In this document: positions 25,808 through 34,609 of the stretch, piece after piece
Numbering within the stretch: the first letter of the stretch is position 1
How the letters are laid out: each line of letters opens with the position of its first letter
Source: Peribacillus acanthi
GTDB lineage: Bacteria > Bacillota > Bacilli > Bacillales > DSM-1321
Length of the DNA stretch: 64,000 nt
Reading direction: 5' to 3'
Assembly (NCBI RefSeq): GCF_003073175.1
Contig: NZ_QBBX01000007.1
Coordinates: forward strand, 113,658 to 177,657
Notes under the pieces: model-generated
Seen by the model: the letters and a program-made list of their open reading frames with translations, nothing else
Told to the model about the DNA's origin: nothing
The model's database searches: none
Made by a program: the position numbers and the translations under genes

Positions 25808-26599
25808 GTGGATAGAACATCATTGATAGGATTGATATTAGGATTCCTTGCAGTAGGCATCGGGATGTGGTTTAAAGGAGTAAGCCCGGTTAATTTAATT
25901 AACCCTGCCGCAATTTTGATAATTCTTGTAGGAACCGTAGCAGCAGTAGTTACCGCATTTCCTACTTCAGAAATTAAAAGAGTCCCAAAGCTATTTAAAA
26001 TTATCTTCACAGAGCGCCAATTAGTGAAGCCGGAAGAGCTAATTAAGACGTTTTCAGAATGGGCGGTTACTGCTCGGAAAGAAGGTCTATTAGCGTTAGA
26101 AAGCATTTCGGAAAAAGTGGAAGATCCATTTTTAAGAAATGGTCTGAATTTAGCAGTAGAGGGACAAAGTGCCGATTACATCCGTGATATATTATCGGAA
26201 GAAATTGATGCTATGGAGGAAAGACATCAATCTGGTGCTGCAATATTTACCCAAGCAGGTACGTATGCACCAACGTTAGGGGTATTAGGAGCTGTAATTG
26301 GTTTGATTGCAGCACTTAATAATATGGACAATACCACTGAACTAGGAAAAGCAATTTCTGCTGCATTCATTGCTACTTTGCTGGGGATTTATTCGGGTTA
26401 CGTTTTATGGCATCCATTTGCAAATAAACTTAAACGAAAATCAAAGCAAGAGGTACGAATTAAAAATATGATGATTGAAGGCATCCTTTCCATTATTGAA
26501 GGAGAAGCCCCAAGAACCATTGAACAAAAGCTCACATCCTATCTTCCTGCAGAAGAGCGAAAATTATGGCTTGAAGGTGGCTTGAAGCAGGATGAGTAG
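25808..26599 (+). CDS. motA: Flagellar motor stator protein MotA
   Basis: A 263-residue four-helix membrane protein, close to B. subtilis MotA (MDRTSLIGLILGFLAVGIGM; AAILIILVGTVAAVV; AGTYAPTLGVLGAVIGLIAAL; GYVLWHPFANKLKRKSKQEV). The cytoplasmic loop includes FSEWAVTARKEGLLALE, which contacts FliG. The start is GTG at 25808 behind AGGTGA; the GTG at 25799 overlaps that ribosome site. With MotB it forms the ion channel that drives flagellar rotation. Confidence 0.95.
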   Translation: MDRTSLIGLILGFLAVGIGMWFKGVSPVNLINPAAILIILVGTVAAVVTAFPTSEIKRVPKLFKIIFTERQLVKPEELIKTFSEWAVTARKEGLLALESISEKVEDPFLRNGLNLAVEGQSADYIRDILSEEIDAMEERHQSGAAIFTQAGTYAPTLGVLGAVIGLIAALNNMDNTTELGKAISAAFIATLLGIYSGYVLWHPFANKLKRKSKQEVRIKNMMIEGILSIIEGEAPRTIEQKLTSYLPAEERKLWLEGGLKQDE

Positions 26600-27368
26600 A
26601 CGACGAAAGAAGCATAAAGATCATGAAGAACATATGGATGAATCTTGGCTAATTCCCTATGCGGACTTATTGACGCTATTACTTGCATTATTTATTGTGT
26701 TGTTTGCAATGAGTTCAGTAGATGCAGTGAAATTTCAACAGCTTTCTAAAGCATTTAATGATATTTTTTCAGGTGGGACTGGTGTATTCGAATTTCCAAG
26801 TCCTAATCCTGAAGGAGATCCTACGTCCACTACCAGAGAGCAAAAAGGTTTGATAGGGGATGACAATGGAACAGGCGGGCTAGGTGAAGAAGAACGACAA
26901 GAGTTAGCCGAAGTCCAAAAGAGAGTAAATGAATATATCGAAAAAAATAATTTAACAACAAAACTTGGTACAAAATTAAGTGGTGAAGGACTACTTGTCA
27001 CCATTCGTGACAACGTATTATTTGAATCTGGAAGTGCAGACGTAAGGAGTAGGGATAAAGCGGTGGCACTAGAAATTGCTGAATTGCTTGTAATGGACCC
27101 TCCTAGAAGTATTGTGATTAGTGGGCATACAGACAATGTTCCAATTAATACGGCTAGATATGATTCAAACTGGGATTTGAGCGTCATGCGTGCAGTTAAC
27201 TTTATGAAGATATTATTGGAAAATCCGAAGCTCGAGCCAGAATGGTTTAGCGCAAAGGGATATGGGGAGTTTAGTCCAGTAGCTTCCAACAATACACCCT
27301 CTGGAAAAGCAAAAAATCGTCGTGTTGAGATATTAATTATGCCTAGAGCAGAAATTATCAATAAATAA
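26592..27368 (+). CDS. motB: Flagellar motor stator protein MotB
   Basis: A 258-residue protein overlapping motA by 8 bases. Residues 1-20 are basic; the single membrane helix carries the ion-binding Asp25 in IPYADLLTLLLALF. A linker precedes an OmpA-like peptidoglycan-binding domain (about 130-250) with SGHTDNVPI and LSVMRAVNFM, ending in NRRVEILI. Asp25 is conserved, so the stator should be active. Confidence 0.95.
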   Translation: MSRRRKKHKDHEEHMDESWLIPYADLLTLLLALFIVLFAMSSVDAVKFQQLSKAFNDIFSGGTGVFEFPSPNPEGDPTSTTREQKGLIGDDNGTGGLGEEERQELAEVQKRVNEYIEKNNLTTKLGTKLSGEGLLVTIRDNVLFESGSADVRSRDKAVALEIAELLVMDPPRSIVISGHTDNVPINTARYDSNWDLSVMRAVNFMKILLENPKLEPEWFSAKGYGEFSPVASNNTPSGKAKNRRVEILIMPRAEIINK

Positions 27369-27372
27369 ATTT

Positions 27373-27409
27373 AAAAACGGTGGCTTATTTTAAAAGTCAC
27401 CGTTTTTTT
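27373..27409 (+). terminator. Terminator of motAB
   Basis: AAAAACGGTG pairs with CACCGTTTTT; T-run follows. Confidence 0.9.
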
Positions 27410-27445
27410 GTTGGGAAAATTAAAATTAATTGATAGTAATAGAAT

Positions 27446-27565
27446 TTAATCGGTCTGCTGCTCAATTGGTTCTTTATTCGGTTTACAGAGATGATCTAAC
27501 CAGAACCCTAAAGCGACCATACAGCCAATCGGAAGTACATAATTTATAATATGAAGCACCGTCAT
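27446..27565 (-). CDS. Small single-helix membrane protein (39 aa)
   Basis: Starts MTVLHIINYVLPIGCMVALG, one hydrophobic helix (about residues 3-24), then a charged tail HLCKPNKEPIEQQTD. The ribosome site AGGGGGT lies just before the ATG. Two cysteines (15 and 27) flank the helix. It is not a family I know; the ribosome site and clear helix make a real gene likely. Confidence 0.6.
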   Translation of the reverse strand: MTVLHIINYVLPIGCMVALGFWLDHLCKPNKEPIEQQTD

Positions 27566-27668
27566 ATTACTAACCCCCTAAAAAAATGAAATTTCGATTT
27601 ATTTCTTTAATATAAGGATATTATATGACGATAGTTCAATGAATTGTCATGAAATGTTCAAAATTTTT

Positions 27669-28067
27669 TCATAAATCATGTAAAAACTTCTTTCTTAGTT
27701 CAGGGGTAATCCATAGACAAGAGTCATTTTTTCCAAACCATTTATACCGATTTTTTGCGATGAAGGAATAAAATATGTCTCGAATGGTCTTAGGAATGAT
27801 AGAAAATAAAAATAATAGAGTCCAAGGCTGTTTAAGATATTTACAAATTCTTAAAGCAGCAGTAGATTTACTATGAAATTTTCCGTGCTCTATTAATAAA
27901 ACACTGTCTAAATTTGAGGGTATTCCATAGTATTCCATAAGATGTTTGCCAATCGGACTGTCAATCGATGCAAAAGAAAATACATTTCCCTTTTCATGTC
28001 GAAGTATAAATTGAATACTACGATTGCAAACTACACAATCACCATCAAACAGAACAATATGATCCAT
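27669..28067 (-). CDS. Thiol-disulfide oxidoreductase DCC-family protein
   Basis: A 132-residue DUF393 protein named for its DxxCxxC motif, here FDGDCVVCNRSIQF (residues 7-20). Further family marks: FASIDSPIGKHL, DSVLLIEHGKFHSKSTAAL and YKWFGKNDSCLW. Members include B. subtilis YuxK; a thioredoxin-like redox role is predicted. An AGGGGG ribosome site precedes the ATG. The palindrome at 28120 lies 53 bases upstream. Confidence 0.88.
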   Translation of the reverse strand: MDHIVLFDGDCVVCNRSIQFILRHEKGNVFSFASIDSPIGKHLMEYYGIPSNLDSVLLIEHGKFHSKSTAALRICKYLKQPWTLLFLFSIIPKTIRDIFYSFIAKNRYKWFGKNDSCLWITPELRKKFLHDL

Positions 28068-28119
28068 TGTGAAAATCCCCCTTCTACAACACTATTTTAT
28101 TACAAGGATCAATAAAATA

Positions 28120-28141
28120 GTTAATCAAACGTTTGATTAAC
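28120..28141. promoter_or_regulatory. Palindromic operator, TetR-type, copy 2
   Basis: A perfect 22-base palindrome; its centre reads TTAATCAAACGTTTGATTAA. It shares AATCAAACGNTTGATT with the site at 22236. It lies between divergent DCC and yfkM genes. Confidence 0.65.
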
Positions 28142-28174
28142 TTATCTAAGTTATGTAACTACTCTCAACATCTA

Positions 28175-28199
28175 GTTTAGTTTCTATTCAGAAGGGAAC
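28175..28199 (+). promoter_or_regulatory. Candidate SigB promoter of yfkM
   Basis: GTTTAG (28175-28180), 13-base spacer, GGGAAC (28194-28199); SigB prefers GTTTAA and GGGTAT. Known: B. subtilis yfkM belongs to the general stress regulon. Confidence 0.5.
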
Positions 28200-28238
28200 T
28201 ATTAGAAACGTAAACTATTTAGGTAAGGAGATGTTGTT

Positions 28239-28757
28239 ATGGGAAAAAAAATTGCATGTTTAATTACTTCTATGTTTGAAGATGTAGAGTTCACGGAACC
28301 ATCAAATGCTTTTACAGAGGCAGGTCATACTGTAGTAACAATTGAAAATGAAAAAGGAAAATCTGTACAAGGTAAACAAGGTAAAGCTAAGGTTACAATA
28401 GACGAAAGTATTAATGACGTTAAACCTGAAGATTTTGATGCGTTGTTTATTCCAGGAGGGTTTTCACCAGACTTATTAAGAGAAGATGATCGTTTTGTAG
28501 CATTCGCGAAAACCTTTATGGATGATAAGAAGCCAGTTTTTGCAATATGCCATGGACCACAATTATTAATCACTGCAAAAACCTTAGAAGGTCGCGATGC
28601 CACTGGTTACAAATCCATCAAGGTAGACATGGAATATGCTGGTGCCAAATTTCAAGATAAAGAAGTAATGGTTTGCGGCAATCAGCTTGTTACTAGTAGA
28701 CAGCCTAAGGATATTCCAGCGTTTAACAGAGAATCATTAAAACTGTTAAGTAAATAA
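28239..28757 (+). CDS. yfkM: DJ-1/PfpI-family general stress protein 18-like
   Basis: A 172-residue class I glutamine amidotransferase-like protein. The nucleophile elbow AICHGPQLL holds the reactive cysteine near residue 104; the partner glutamate is in FEDVEFTEP at the N-terminus. It resembles B. subtilis YfkM (IPGGFSPDLLREDDR; TGYKSIKVDM). Members act on glyoxal-damaged molecules or as chaperone/proteases. AAGGAGATG precedes the ATG. Confidence 0.92.
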   Translation: MGKKIACLITSMFEDVEFTEPSNAFTEAGHTVVTIENEKGKSVQGKQGKAKVTIDESINDVKPEDFDALFIPGGFSPDLLREDDRFVAFAKTFMDDKKPVFAICHGPQLLITAKTLEGRDATGYKSIKVDMEYAGAKFQDKEVMVCGNQLVTSRQPKDIPAFNRESLKLLSK

Positions 28758-28765
28758 TGATTAGT

Positions 28766-28791
28766 AAAAAGCCCTTTGTTAGGGCTTTTTT
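28766..28791 (+). terminator. Terminator of yfkM
   Basis: AAAAAGCCCT, loop TTGTT, AGGGCTTTTT. Confidence 0.95.
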
Positions 28792-28961
28792 ATATGGGTT
28801 TAGAACTTCTATTCACTTATTCTACATACTTTTCCTTCTAGACAGGGAGGATGATTTCATTACATTTTCTAAAGTACATAATGAAAATATTGTTTTATTT
28901 CTAATCGTAGGGGTTTTTGAGTACAATGATTATTAATTGAAGTTAAGAAAAGGGTGGAGAA

Positions 28962-29708
28962 ATGATCGTATTAAAATCAGAACGTGAAATAAAATCGATG
29001 CATGAAGCAGGAAAAATTCTAGCTGCTTGTCATAGAGAAATAGCAAATCTGATTCGTCCTGGTGTATCCTCATGGGATATTGAGGTATTTGTTGATGAAT
29101 TTTTGAGAAAACATGATGCAAAACCTGAGCAAAAAGGCTATAAAGGATACGAATATGCCACATGTGCTAGTATCAACGATGAAATCTGTCACGGTTTCCC
29201 TAGAAAAACTCCATTAAAGGATGGAGATATTGTCACTATTGACATGGTAGTTAATTATAATGGAGCTTTGGCTGATTCAGCTTGGTCGTATGCGGTAGGT
29301 GAGGTGACTAGACAGACGGAGAAACTATTGGCCGTAACAAAAGAATCCTTATATCGAGGTATAGAACAGGCCAAAGCTGGAAATCGAATTGGTGACATTG
29401 GCTATGCTATCCAAAGTTATGTAGAAAGTGAAGGTTTTTCAGTTGTAAGAGACTTTATTGGTCATGGAATTGGTGCTAGTATTCATGAAAAGCCTGATGT
29501 TCCTCATTATGGATTACCAAATCGTGGCACAAGATTAAAAGAAGGTATGGTGTTTACGATTGAACCTATGGTGAATGTAGGAGTGTACCAGTCAAAACGT
29601 GATAACAATGGTTGGACTGCTAGAACAGCTGATGGTAAGTATTCTGCTCAATATGAACATACGATTGCCATAACGAAAGAAGGAACTATAATCTTAACAG
29701 ATCAATAG
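28962..29708 (+). CDS. map: Methionine aminopeptidase, type I (YflG-like paralogue)
   Basis: A 248-residue cytosolic metallopeptidase removing initiator methionine. Metal ligands are present: TIDMVVNYNGALADSAWS (two aspartates), IGHGIGASIHE (His), FTIEPMVN (Glu) and QYEHTIAI (Glu). The sequence is not the usual ribosomal-cluster copy (no adenylate kinase/infA neighbours) and fits a second, YflG-type enzyme. GGGTGGAG precedes the ATG. Confidence 0.92.
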   Translation: MIVLKSEREIKSMHEAGKILAACHREIANLIRPGVSSWDIEVFVDEFLRKHDAKPEQKGYKGYEYATCASINDEICHGFPRKTPLKDGDIVTIDMVVNYNGALADSAWSYAVGEVTRQTEKLLAVTKESLYRGIEQAKAGNRIGDIGYAIQSYVESEGFSVVRDFIGHGIGASIHEKPDVPHYGLPNRGTRLKEGMVFTIEPMVNVGVYQSKRDNNGWTARTADGKYSAQYEHTIAITKEGTIILTDQ

Positions 29709-29861
29709 GGAACAGTTGAATAGTTAGGTCTTTCGGCTCATTTGCGTCATTTTGTTTCTTTTTTGGTTTGCATTTGTTCCTCGCGGGTATTTATAGAACA
29801 AGTTGATCAACACAACATCGAAATAAATCATATTTTTCTTAACTACGAGGAGGAACAAATT

Positions 29862-30020
29862 ATGAAATCATGGAAAAAGAAATTAATGGCTAGTGGATTT
29901 GCAGTAGGTTTAACAGTAGCAGGTTTGGCAGGTTGTGGTGACGGAGTTGACCAGGATAATGGTGTCGACGACGGTGAAGTAAATGATGAGCAAGATGACA
30001 AAAACGAAGAAAATGGTTAA
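29862..30020 (+). CDS. Small acidic lipoprotein (52 aa)
   Basis: Starts MKSWKKKLMASGFAVGLTVA with a lipobox LAGC at residues 22-25; the mature peptide is about 28 residues, nearly all D, E, N and G. GAGGAGGA is 7 bases before the ATG. A membrane-anchored acidic peptide of unknown role. The longer upstream frame lacks a ribosome site. Confidence 0.7.
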   Translation: MKSWKKKLMASGFAVGLTVAGLAGCGDGVDQDNGVDDGEVNDEQDDKNEENG

Positions 30021-30036
30021 TGATATAGATTGAGGT

Positions 30037-30066
30037 AGGCAGCCAGGAATTACTGGCTGCCTTTAC
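30037..30066 (+). terminator. Terminator of the small lipoprotein gene
   Basis: AGGCAGCCAG, loop GAATTA, CTGGCTGCCT, then TTACTT. Confidence 0.85.
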
Positions 30067-30275
30067 TTATATATAAATAAATTTGTTTCAGAAAATAACA
30101 AGATTACCCGATTCTGGGATTTATTATGTGTGGTAAAATAAACTATGTAATTCTAACTACAAATAAAACTATATATTCAATTCCAATGACAAACGAGAAC
30201 TAATTGTAATTTTTAAGAATTTACACTTTATTCTTGAAAACTTGACAATTTGAACAGCTAAAAAGGAGTAATAAC

Positions 30276-31286
30276 ATGAGGTTGATTAGCTTAGATGAAT
30301 ATCGCCCACAGACGATGGAACTTGCTAGACCGATATTCGATAAGTATAAAAGAGTATTACTAGCGGAAGGTCGATCTATTCATCCAACGTTTTTAAAACG
30401 ATTAGGACAGATGGATATTCGATATTTATTCGTAGAAGATGCCATTTCAAAGGGAATTACTATGGAAGAAATGATAGATATGCCTACATGGATGGAAGCA
30501 ATCCAGATTGTGCAACAAACTTTCGAAGCGGCAAAAAAGAAGAGTGCTCTTCCTTTTAGAGAGTTGCAAGAGACTGTGAAGAAACTTGTCTTAGAAGTTT
30601 ACAATCGTGGGGCAGTCGTACTCGTTCCTACCACTTTTCTAGCTGAAGAATTAAGAGATTATGCACATGCTGTAAATGTGGCATTACTATCTACCCAATT
30701 AGGAAAGAAAAAGGGTTTAAACCAACTACAAGTGAAGGATTTAGCTCTTGGAGCTTTACTTCATGATGTTGGAAAGGTAGAGACTGAAGGTGAAGGACAT
30801 GCTCAAGCTGGCTTTGAGATATTGAGAAAAATTAGGGAAGTGAGCCTTTTATCTGCTCATGTTGCTTATCAACATCATGAAAGAGTAGATGGCAGTGGCT
30901 ATCCTAGGGGAATCAATGGAGCTCAAATTCAAGAATATGCTCAAATTTGTGCCATAGCTGATGCTTTCGAAAATATGATTTCAAACCAAGGGTATGCTCC
31001 ACATGAAGTTATCGAATATATCATGACAAAATCCGGATCTTATTTTAGAGAGGATTTGGTGCAACTTTTTGTTAGGGAAGTACCATTGTATCCACCTGGT
31101 ACACAAATTAGATTGAATACAGGGGAACAAGCGATTGTCACAAAAGTTCATAAAAATCCACAACGACCTGATATACGAATAGTGGGTTCACAAGTGAATC
31201 TCTCATTGGCCGATCATCCAACTTTATTAGTTTCAGAAGTTCTAGTTGATGAGGAAAAATATTTAGAGGAAAAAAAAGAAAAATAG
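30276..31286 (+). CDS. HD-GYP domain protein (predicted c-di-GMP phosphodiesterase)
   Basis: A 336-residue soluble protein. An N-terminal region (about 1-120) of the type found in front of Gram-positive HD-GYP domains is followed by the HD-GYP domain: HAVNVALLS, HD motif LLHDVGKVE (about 161-169), YQHHERVDGSGYPRG with the GYP triplet near 207, and ICAIADAFENM. The metal ligands needed for hydrolysis appear intact. It may adjust c-di-GMP levels linked to motility (motAB lies 3 kb away), but its stimulus is unknown. AAAGGAG precedes the ATG. Confidence 0.9.
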   Translation: MRLISLDEYRPQTMELARPIFDKYKRVLLAEGRSIHPTFLKRLGQMDIRYLFVEDAISKGITMEEMIDMPTWMEAIQIVQQTFEAAKKKSALPFRELQETVKKLVLEVYNRGAVVLVPTTFLAEELRDYAHAVNVALLSTQLGKKKGLNQLQVKDLALGALLHDVGKVETEGEGHAQAGFEILRKIREVSLLSAHVAYQHHERVDGSGYPRGINGAQIQEYAQICAIADAFENMISNQGYAPHEVIEYIMTKSGSYFREDLVQLFVREVPLYPPGTQIRLNTGEQAIVTKVHKNPQRPDIRIVGSQVNLSLADHPTLLVSEVLVDEEKYLEEKKEK

Positions 31287-31310
31287 AGGGCCAACGCCCT
31301 CTATTTTTTA
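31281..31310. terminator. Bidirectional terminator between HD-GYP gene and yfkK
   Basis: AAATAGAGGGC and GCCCTCTATTT around CAAC; A/T runs on both sides. Confidence 0.9.
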
Positions 31311-31529
31311 CTTCTTCAAATTACCTAATTCTTCAGCGATTGCTTCCATTTCACTTGGGCTAAAGCTATTTTTCTTCATGACTAAATCATAAAGAAACTT
31401 CAAATCCTCATACATTTCCACATTAAAGTGTGAAGATTTTACCGCACCAATATTCATCATGCGAAGCTTGTCCTTAATCGCATTTACCATATATTCTACA
31501 TTTTCTGGAGTGTTCTTTGTTAAATCCAT
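31308..31529 (-). CDS. yfkK: DUF1128/UPF0435 family protein
   Basis: A 73-residue, mostly helical protein matching the YfkK/UPF0435 family ([51 protein letters not shown]). No known function. AAAGAAGG-type ribosome site. Confidence 0.9.
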   Translation of the reverse strand: MDLTKNTPENVEYMVNAIKDKLRMMNIGAVKSSHFNVEMYEDLKFLYDLVMKKNSFSPSEMEAIAEELGNLKK

Positions 31530-31612
31530 GATCAGCCTTCTTTCCTTATGATATTGCTATCATTTCATAGGACTCATTTTCTTGTCAATCATGGTAACTA
31601 CCTCTTTCCATC

Positions 31613-32974
31613 TTACATCCCGATATCTCTCTCTAAACCCTGTTCCTTTTCTTCGCGAATCTTTTCTATGATCTTCCTTGTTTCTAAAGCTACAACACCC
31701 GATAGACCTAATAAACCTATAAGGTTTGGTATAGCCATTAATGCATTCATAATATCAGCAATGTTCCATACGGTTTGTAAGCTACTGATAGCCCCTACGA
31801 ATACGAAAGCGACAAATACGATACGGTAAAAAATGGCGCTTTTTTCTTTAAACAAATACGTAAAACACTTCTCTCCATAATAAGACCAACCGATGATAGT
31901 AGAAGAAGCGAAAAATAGTAATCCAATGGCTACAACGTACGATCCACTTGATCCTAAAAATTTTGTAAAAGTTTCTGACGTTAACTCAGCACCTTTTAAA
32001 CCACTGTCGTATAAACCACCCATGACAAGCGTTATACCTGTAATCGAGCAAATAATAATAGTATCTATAAATACTTGTGTCATGGAAACAAGAGCTTGTC
32101 TACCAGGTAAATCCGTTTTAGCTGCAGCAGCTGCAATTGGCGCTGATCCCAAACCAGCCTCGTTGGAAAATACTCCTCTTGCCACTCCATAACGAATCAC
32201 TGCTCCAATAGCTCCTCCCGCAACTGCTTCACCGGTGAAAGCATCACTTAAGATTAAGGCAATTGCATCTGGTATTAAACCAGCATTCATAACCATCACA
32301 ATAAGGCCGGCAATTAAATAAAATAATGCCATGATTGGAACAAAGAATGAAGTTACTTTTCCTATGCTTTTAATACCACCCAAAAGTACAAGAGCGGTGA
32401 AAATGGTTAAAATAATCCCTGTAATCCAAGTCGGTATCGAAAAAGTTACTTCAACGACCTCAGCAACCGAGTTTGATTGAACCATGTTACCTATTCCAAA
32501 GGCTGCGATGGAACCAAAAAGTGCGAATAGAACTCCGAGCCACTTTTGACCAAGCCCTTTTTCTAAGTAATACATGGGACCGCCAGACATCTCGCCTTTT
32601 TCATTGACTACACGATACTTAACTGCAAGTACAGCCTCTGCATATTTAGTTGCCATCCCTACCAAGGCAGTAATCCACATCCAAAAAACTGCTCCAGGTC
32701 CCCCCATCACTACAGCAGTGGCAACTCCAGCAATATTACCAGTACCAACCGTCGCAGCTAGTGCAGTCATTAATGCTTGAAAATGAGAGATATCGCCTTC
32801 AGATGATTTATCCTGGCTCTTACTAAAAGCAAGTTTCAAGGAATATGGAAGTAATCGGAATTGTAAAAAGCCAATTCGAATGGTTAAGAAAAGGCCTGCA
32901 CCTACGATTAAGATGAGAACTGGTGGACCCCAAACCCAAGCACTTACTGTTGCTAAAAACTCTTGGAAATTCAT
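31613..32974 (-). CDS. Sodium:alanine/glycine symporter (AgcS family)
   Basis: A 453-residue membrane transporter with about 11 helices. Family motifs: TVGTGNIAGVATAV with the sodium/substrate site, GGPGAVFWMW, GGPMYYLEKGLG, FSNEAGLGSAPIAAAAA, and the C-terminal ALMAIPNLIGLLGLSG. The ATG at 32974 is taken because AAGGGGGC lies just upstream of it and homologues begin MNFQEFL. Confidence 0.93.
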   Translation of the reverse strand: MNFQEFLATVSAWVWGPPVLILIVGAGLFLTIRIGFLQFRLLPYSLKLAFSKSQDKSSEGDISHFQALMTALAATVGTGNIAGVATAVVMGGPGAVFWMWITALVGMATKYAEAVLAVKYRVVNEKGEMSGGPMYYLEKGLGQKWLGVLFALFGSIAAFGIGNMVQSNSVAEVVEVTFSIPTWITGIILTIFTALVLLGGIKSIGKVTSFFVPIMALFYLIAGLIVMVMNAGLIPDAIALILSDAFTGEAVAGGAIGAVIRYGVARGVFSNEAGLGSAPIAAAAAKTDLPGRQALVSMTQVFIDTIIICSITGITLVMGGLYDSGLKGAELTSETFTKFLGSSGSYVVAIGLLFFASSTIIGWSYYGEKCFTYLFKEKSAIFYRIVFVAFVFVGAISSLQTVWNIADIMNALMAIPNLIGLLGLSGVVALETRKIIEKIREEKEQGLERDIGM

Positions 32975-33147
32975 ACCTATGCCCCCTTGGATGATTATGT
33001 ATTTATGAAAATTCAAAGCTGCATAAAAGAATATTCTGAAAATATAACATGATTTTATAAATGATGAAAGTAACTTTTAAAAGATTATAAAAAATTCCCA
33101 CTTAAGTTCTAGGTCATCATAGTTTGAAGTCATTAAGTAAAAGCTAT

Positions 33148-33173
33148 GTTTCATGGAAATGCAAAAAGGGAAT
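33148..33173 (+). promoter_or_regulatory. Candidate SigB promoter before the YtxH-like gene
   Basis: GTTTCA (33148-33153), 14-base spacer, GGGAAT (33168-33173). One mismatch in each box to GTTTAA/GGGTAT. Confidence 0.5.
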
Positions 33174-33213
33174 CATACATACAAACAAGCATATTAATGA
33201 GGAGGAAATTGTC

Positions 33214-33648
33214 ATGAATCAATATCGTGGAGAATATTCATATCAACACATGGGGACAAGAAAAAATAGATTGTTTCAAGGAATTATGCTCGGAGCTTTG
33301 GCAGGTGCTGCAATGAGCCTAATGAGTCGAGATACTCGGACTTCGGTTGTAACGGGTACAAAACAATATTCGAAAGATATTCAAGCATTTATTAAAAATC
33401 CGAATGACTTTTTTGATCGTATAAAGGAAACATCTGGAACCATCAGAAAAACGATTCAACAAATTTCGGATGATGTAGCTTTTATTTCTCAAAAAGTAGA
33501 AGAAATGAAAGATGTTCCTCCTCAAGTAGCGAGTATGGTAAAAGAAACCAAAGAAGCTTTTACATCACATGATGACAATGACTTGGACAGGATTGAAACA
33601 AGACAAAATCAAGCACACCATTATAGAAATACAGTCTTAAAATCATAA
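33214..33648 (+). CDS. YtxH-like general-stress membrane protein
   Basis: A 144-residue protein. A glycine/alanine-rich short helix, IMLGALAGAAMSLMS (about 28-42), is followed by a long amphipathic region with heptad-like repeats (KETSGTIRKTIQQISDDVAFISQKVEEMKD). This is the build of YtxH proteins. GAGGAGG is 9 bases before the ATG; the longer frame has no ribosome site. Together with the next gene it may correspond to yfkI-yfkH of B. subtilis. Function unknown. Confidence 0.75.
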   Translation: MNQYRGEYSYQHMGTRKNRLFQGIMLGALAGAAMSLMSRDTRTSVVTGTKQYSKDIQAFIKNPNDFFDRIKETSGTIRKTIQQISDDVAFISQKVEEMKDVPPQVASMVKETKEAFTSHDDNDLDRIETRQNQAHHYRNTVLKS

Positions 33649-33676
33649 ATCTATTTAATTGTTTCGAGGTGGCAGT

Positions 33677-34516
33677 ATGGGTGTAAAGAAAGAATGGATG
33701 ACCAAATCCTTTGTTTTTGAACTGTATGAAAGGATTAAAGGTGATGATGTTTCAGGCTGGGCGGCCCAACTAGCCTTTTTCTTTCTATTATCCATATTTC
33801 CACTTCTTATCTTTTTAGTAACTTTATTGCCCTATTTACCTATCCACCAAGAGGATATACTTTCTTTTATTAGAGACTATGCCCCAGAAGAATCGATGAA
33901 ACTTATTGAAACGAACGTTGCTGAAATTATGAAACAAAATGGAAGGCTTCTTTCTTTTGGGGTTATTGCAACATTGTGGACAGCTTCGAATGGAATTAAC
34001 TCCATCATTAAAGCATTTAACAGAGCCTATGATGTGAAAGAAAATCGTTCCTTTATTGTCTCAAGAGGGTTAAGTATTGTTTTGACAATTGGTATGATTT
34101 TCGTTTTTGTTATCGCATTACTACTACCGGTGTTTGGAAAACAAATCGGTAGTTTAATTTTTGCTCAATTTGGATTTTCAGATGAATTTCTTCAAATATG
34201 GGGAACCATTAGATGGCTATTAAGCTCTATCATATTATTTATCGTATTTTTAGTCCTATATTGGATTGCACCAAATATAAAATTAAAATGTTTGAGTGTC
34301 GTTCCAGGAACTTTATTTGCTACAATAGGGTGGATTCTGGTATCTTATGCATTTTCTTATTATGTATCGAATTTCGGTAACTACACATCTACATACGGGA
34401 GTATAGGGGGAATTATCGTCCTCATGATTTGGTTTTATTTAACGGCTCACATCATCATTTTAGGTGGAGAAATTAATGCGATGGTGAGTGAAAAGAAAGA
34501 CCCAACCTGCGGATGA
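33677..34516 (+). CDS. yfkH: YihY/BrkB family inner-membrane protein
   Basis: A 279-residue protein with about six helices; family marks are the DVSGWAAQLAFFFLLSIFPLL first helix, TLWTASNGINSIIKAFNRAYDV, the FVVFLVLYWIAPN-like helix, and the end AHIIILGGEINAMV. Often mislabelled ribonuclease BN; no enzymatic function is established. The ATG at 33677 is preferred over TTG 33659; GAGGTGG precedes it. It follows the YtxH-like gene by 28 bases, likely the same transcript. Confidence 0.88.
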   Translation: MGVKKEWMTKSFVFELYERIKGDDVSGWAAQLAFFFLLSIFPLLIFLVTLLPYLPIHQEDILSFIRDYAPEESMKLIETNVAEIMKQNGRLLSFGVIATLWTASNGINSIIKAFNRAYDVKENRSFIVSRGLSIVLTIGMIFVFVIALLLPVFGKQIGSLIFAQFGFSDEFLQIWGTIRWLLSSIILFIVFLVLYWIAPNIKLKCLSVVPGTLFATIGWILVSYAFSYYVSNFGNYTSTYGSIGGIIVLMIWFYLTAHIIILGGEINAMVSEKKDPTCG

Positions 34517-34558
34517 CAATATTACCCTTCATAAAACTTTGTTCACTACACAAACTAC

Positions 34559-34590
34559 AATGGATACCAAAAAGGTGTCCATTTTTCTTT
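34559..34590 (+). terminator. Terminator of the YtxH-like/YihY operon
   Basis: AATGGATACC pairs with GGTGTCCATT (one G-T) around AAAAA, then TTTCTTTTTT. Confidence 0.8.
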
Positions 34591-34609
34591 TTTGAAGGAG
34601 AGAACAAGG

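Noticed and set aside
26735..27361. 208-codon frame opposite motB
   Set aside because: It is a mirror of motB coding sequence (serine/proline-rich product), has no ribosome site, and motB itself is certain.
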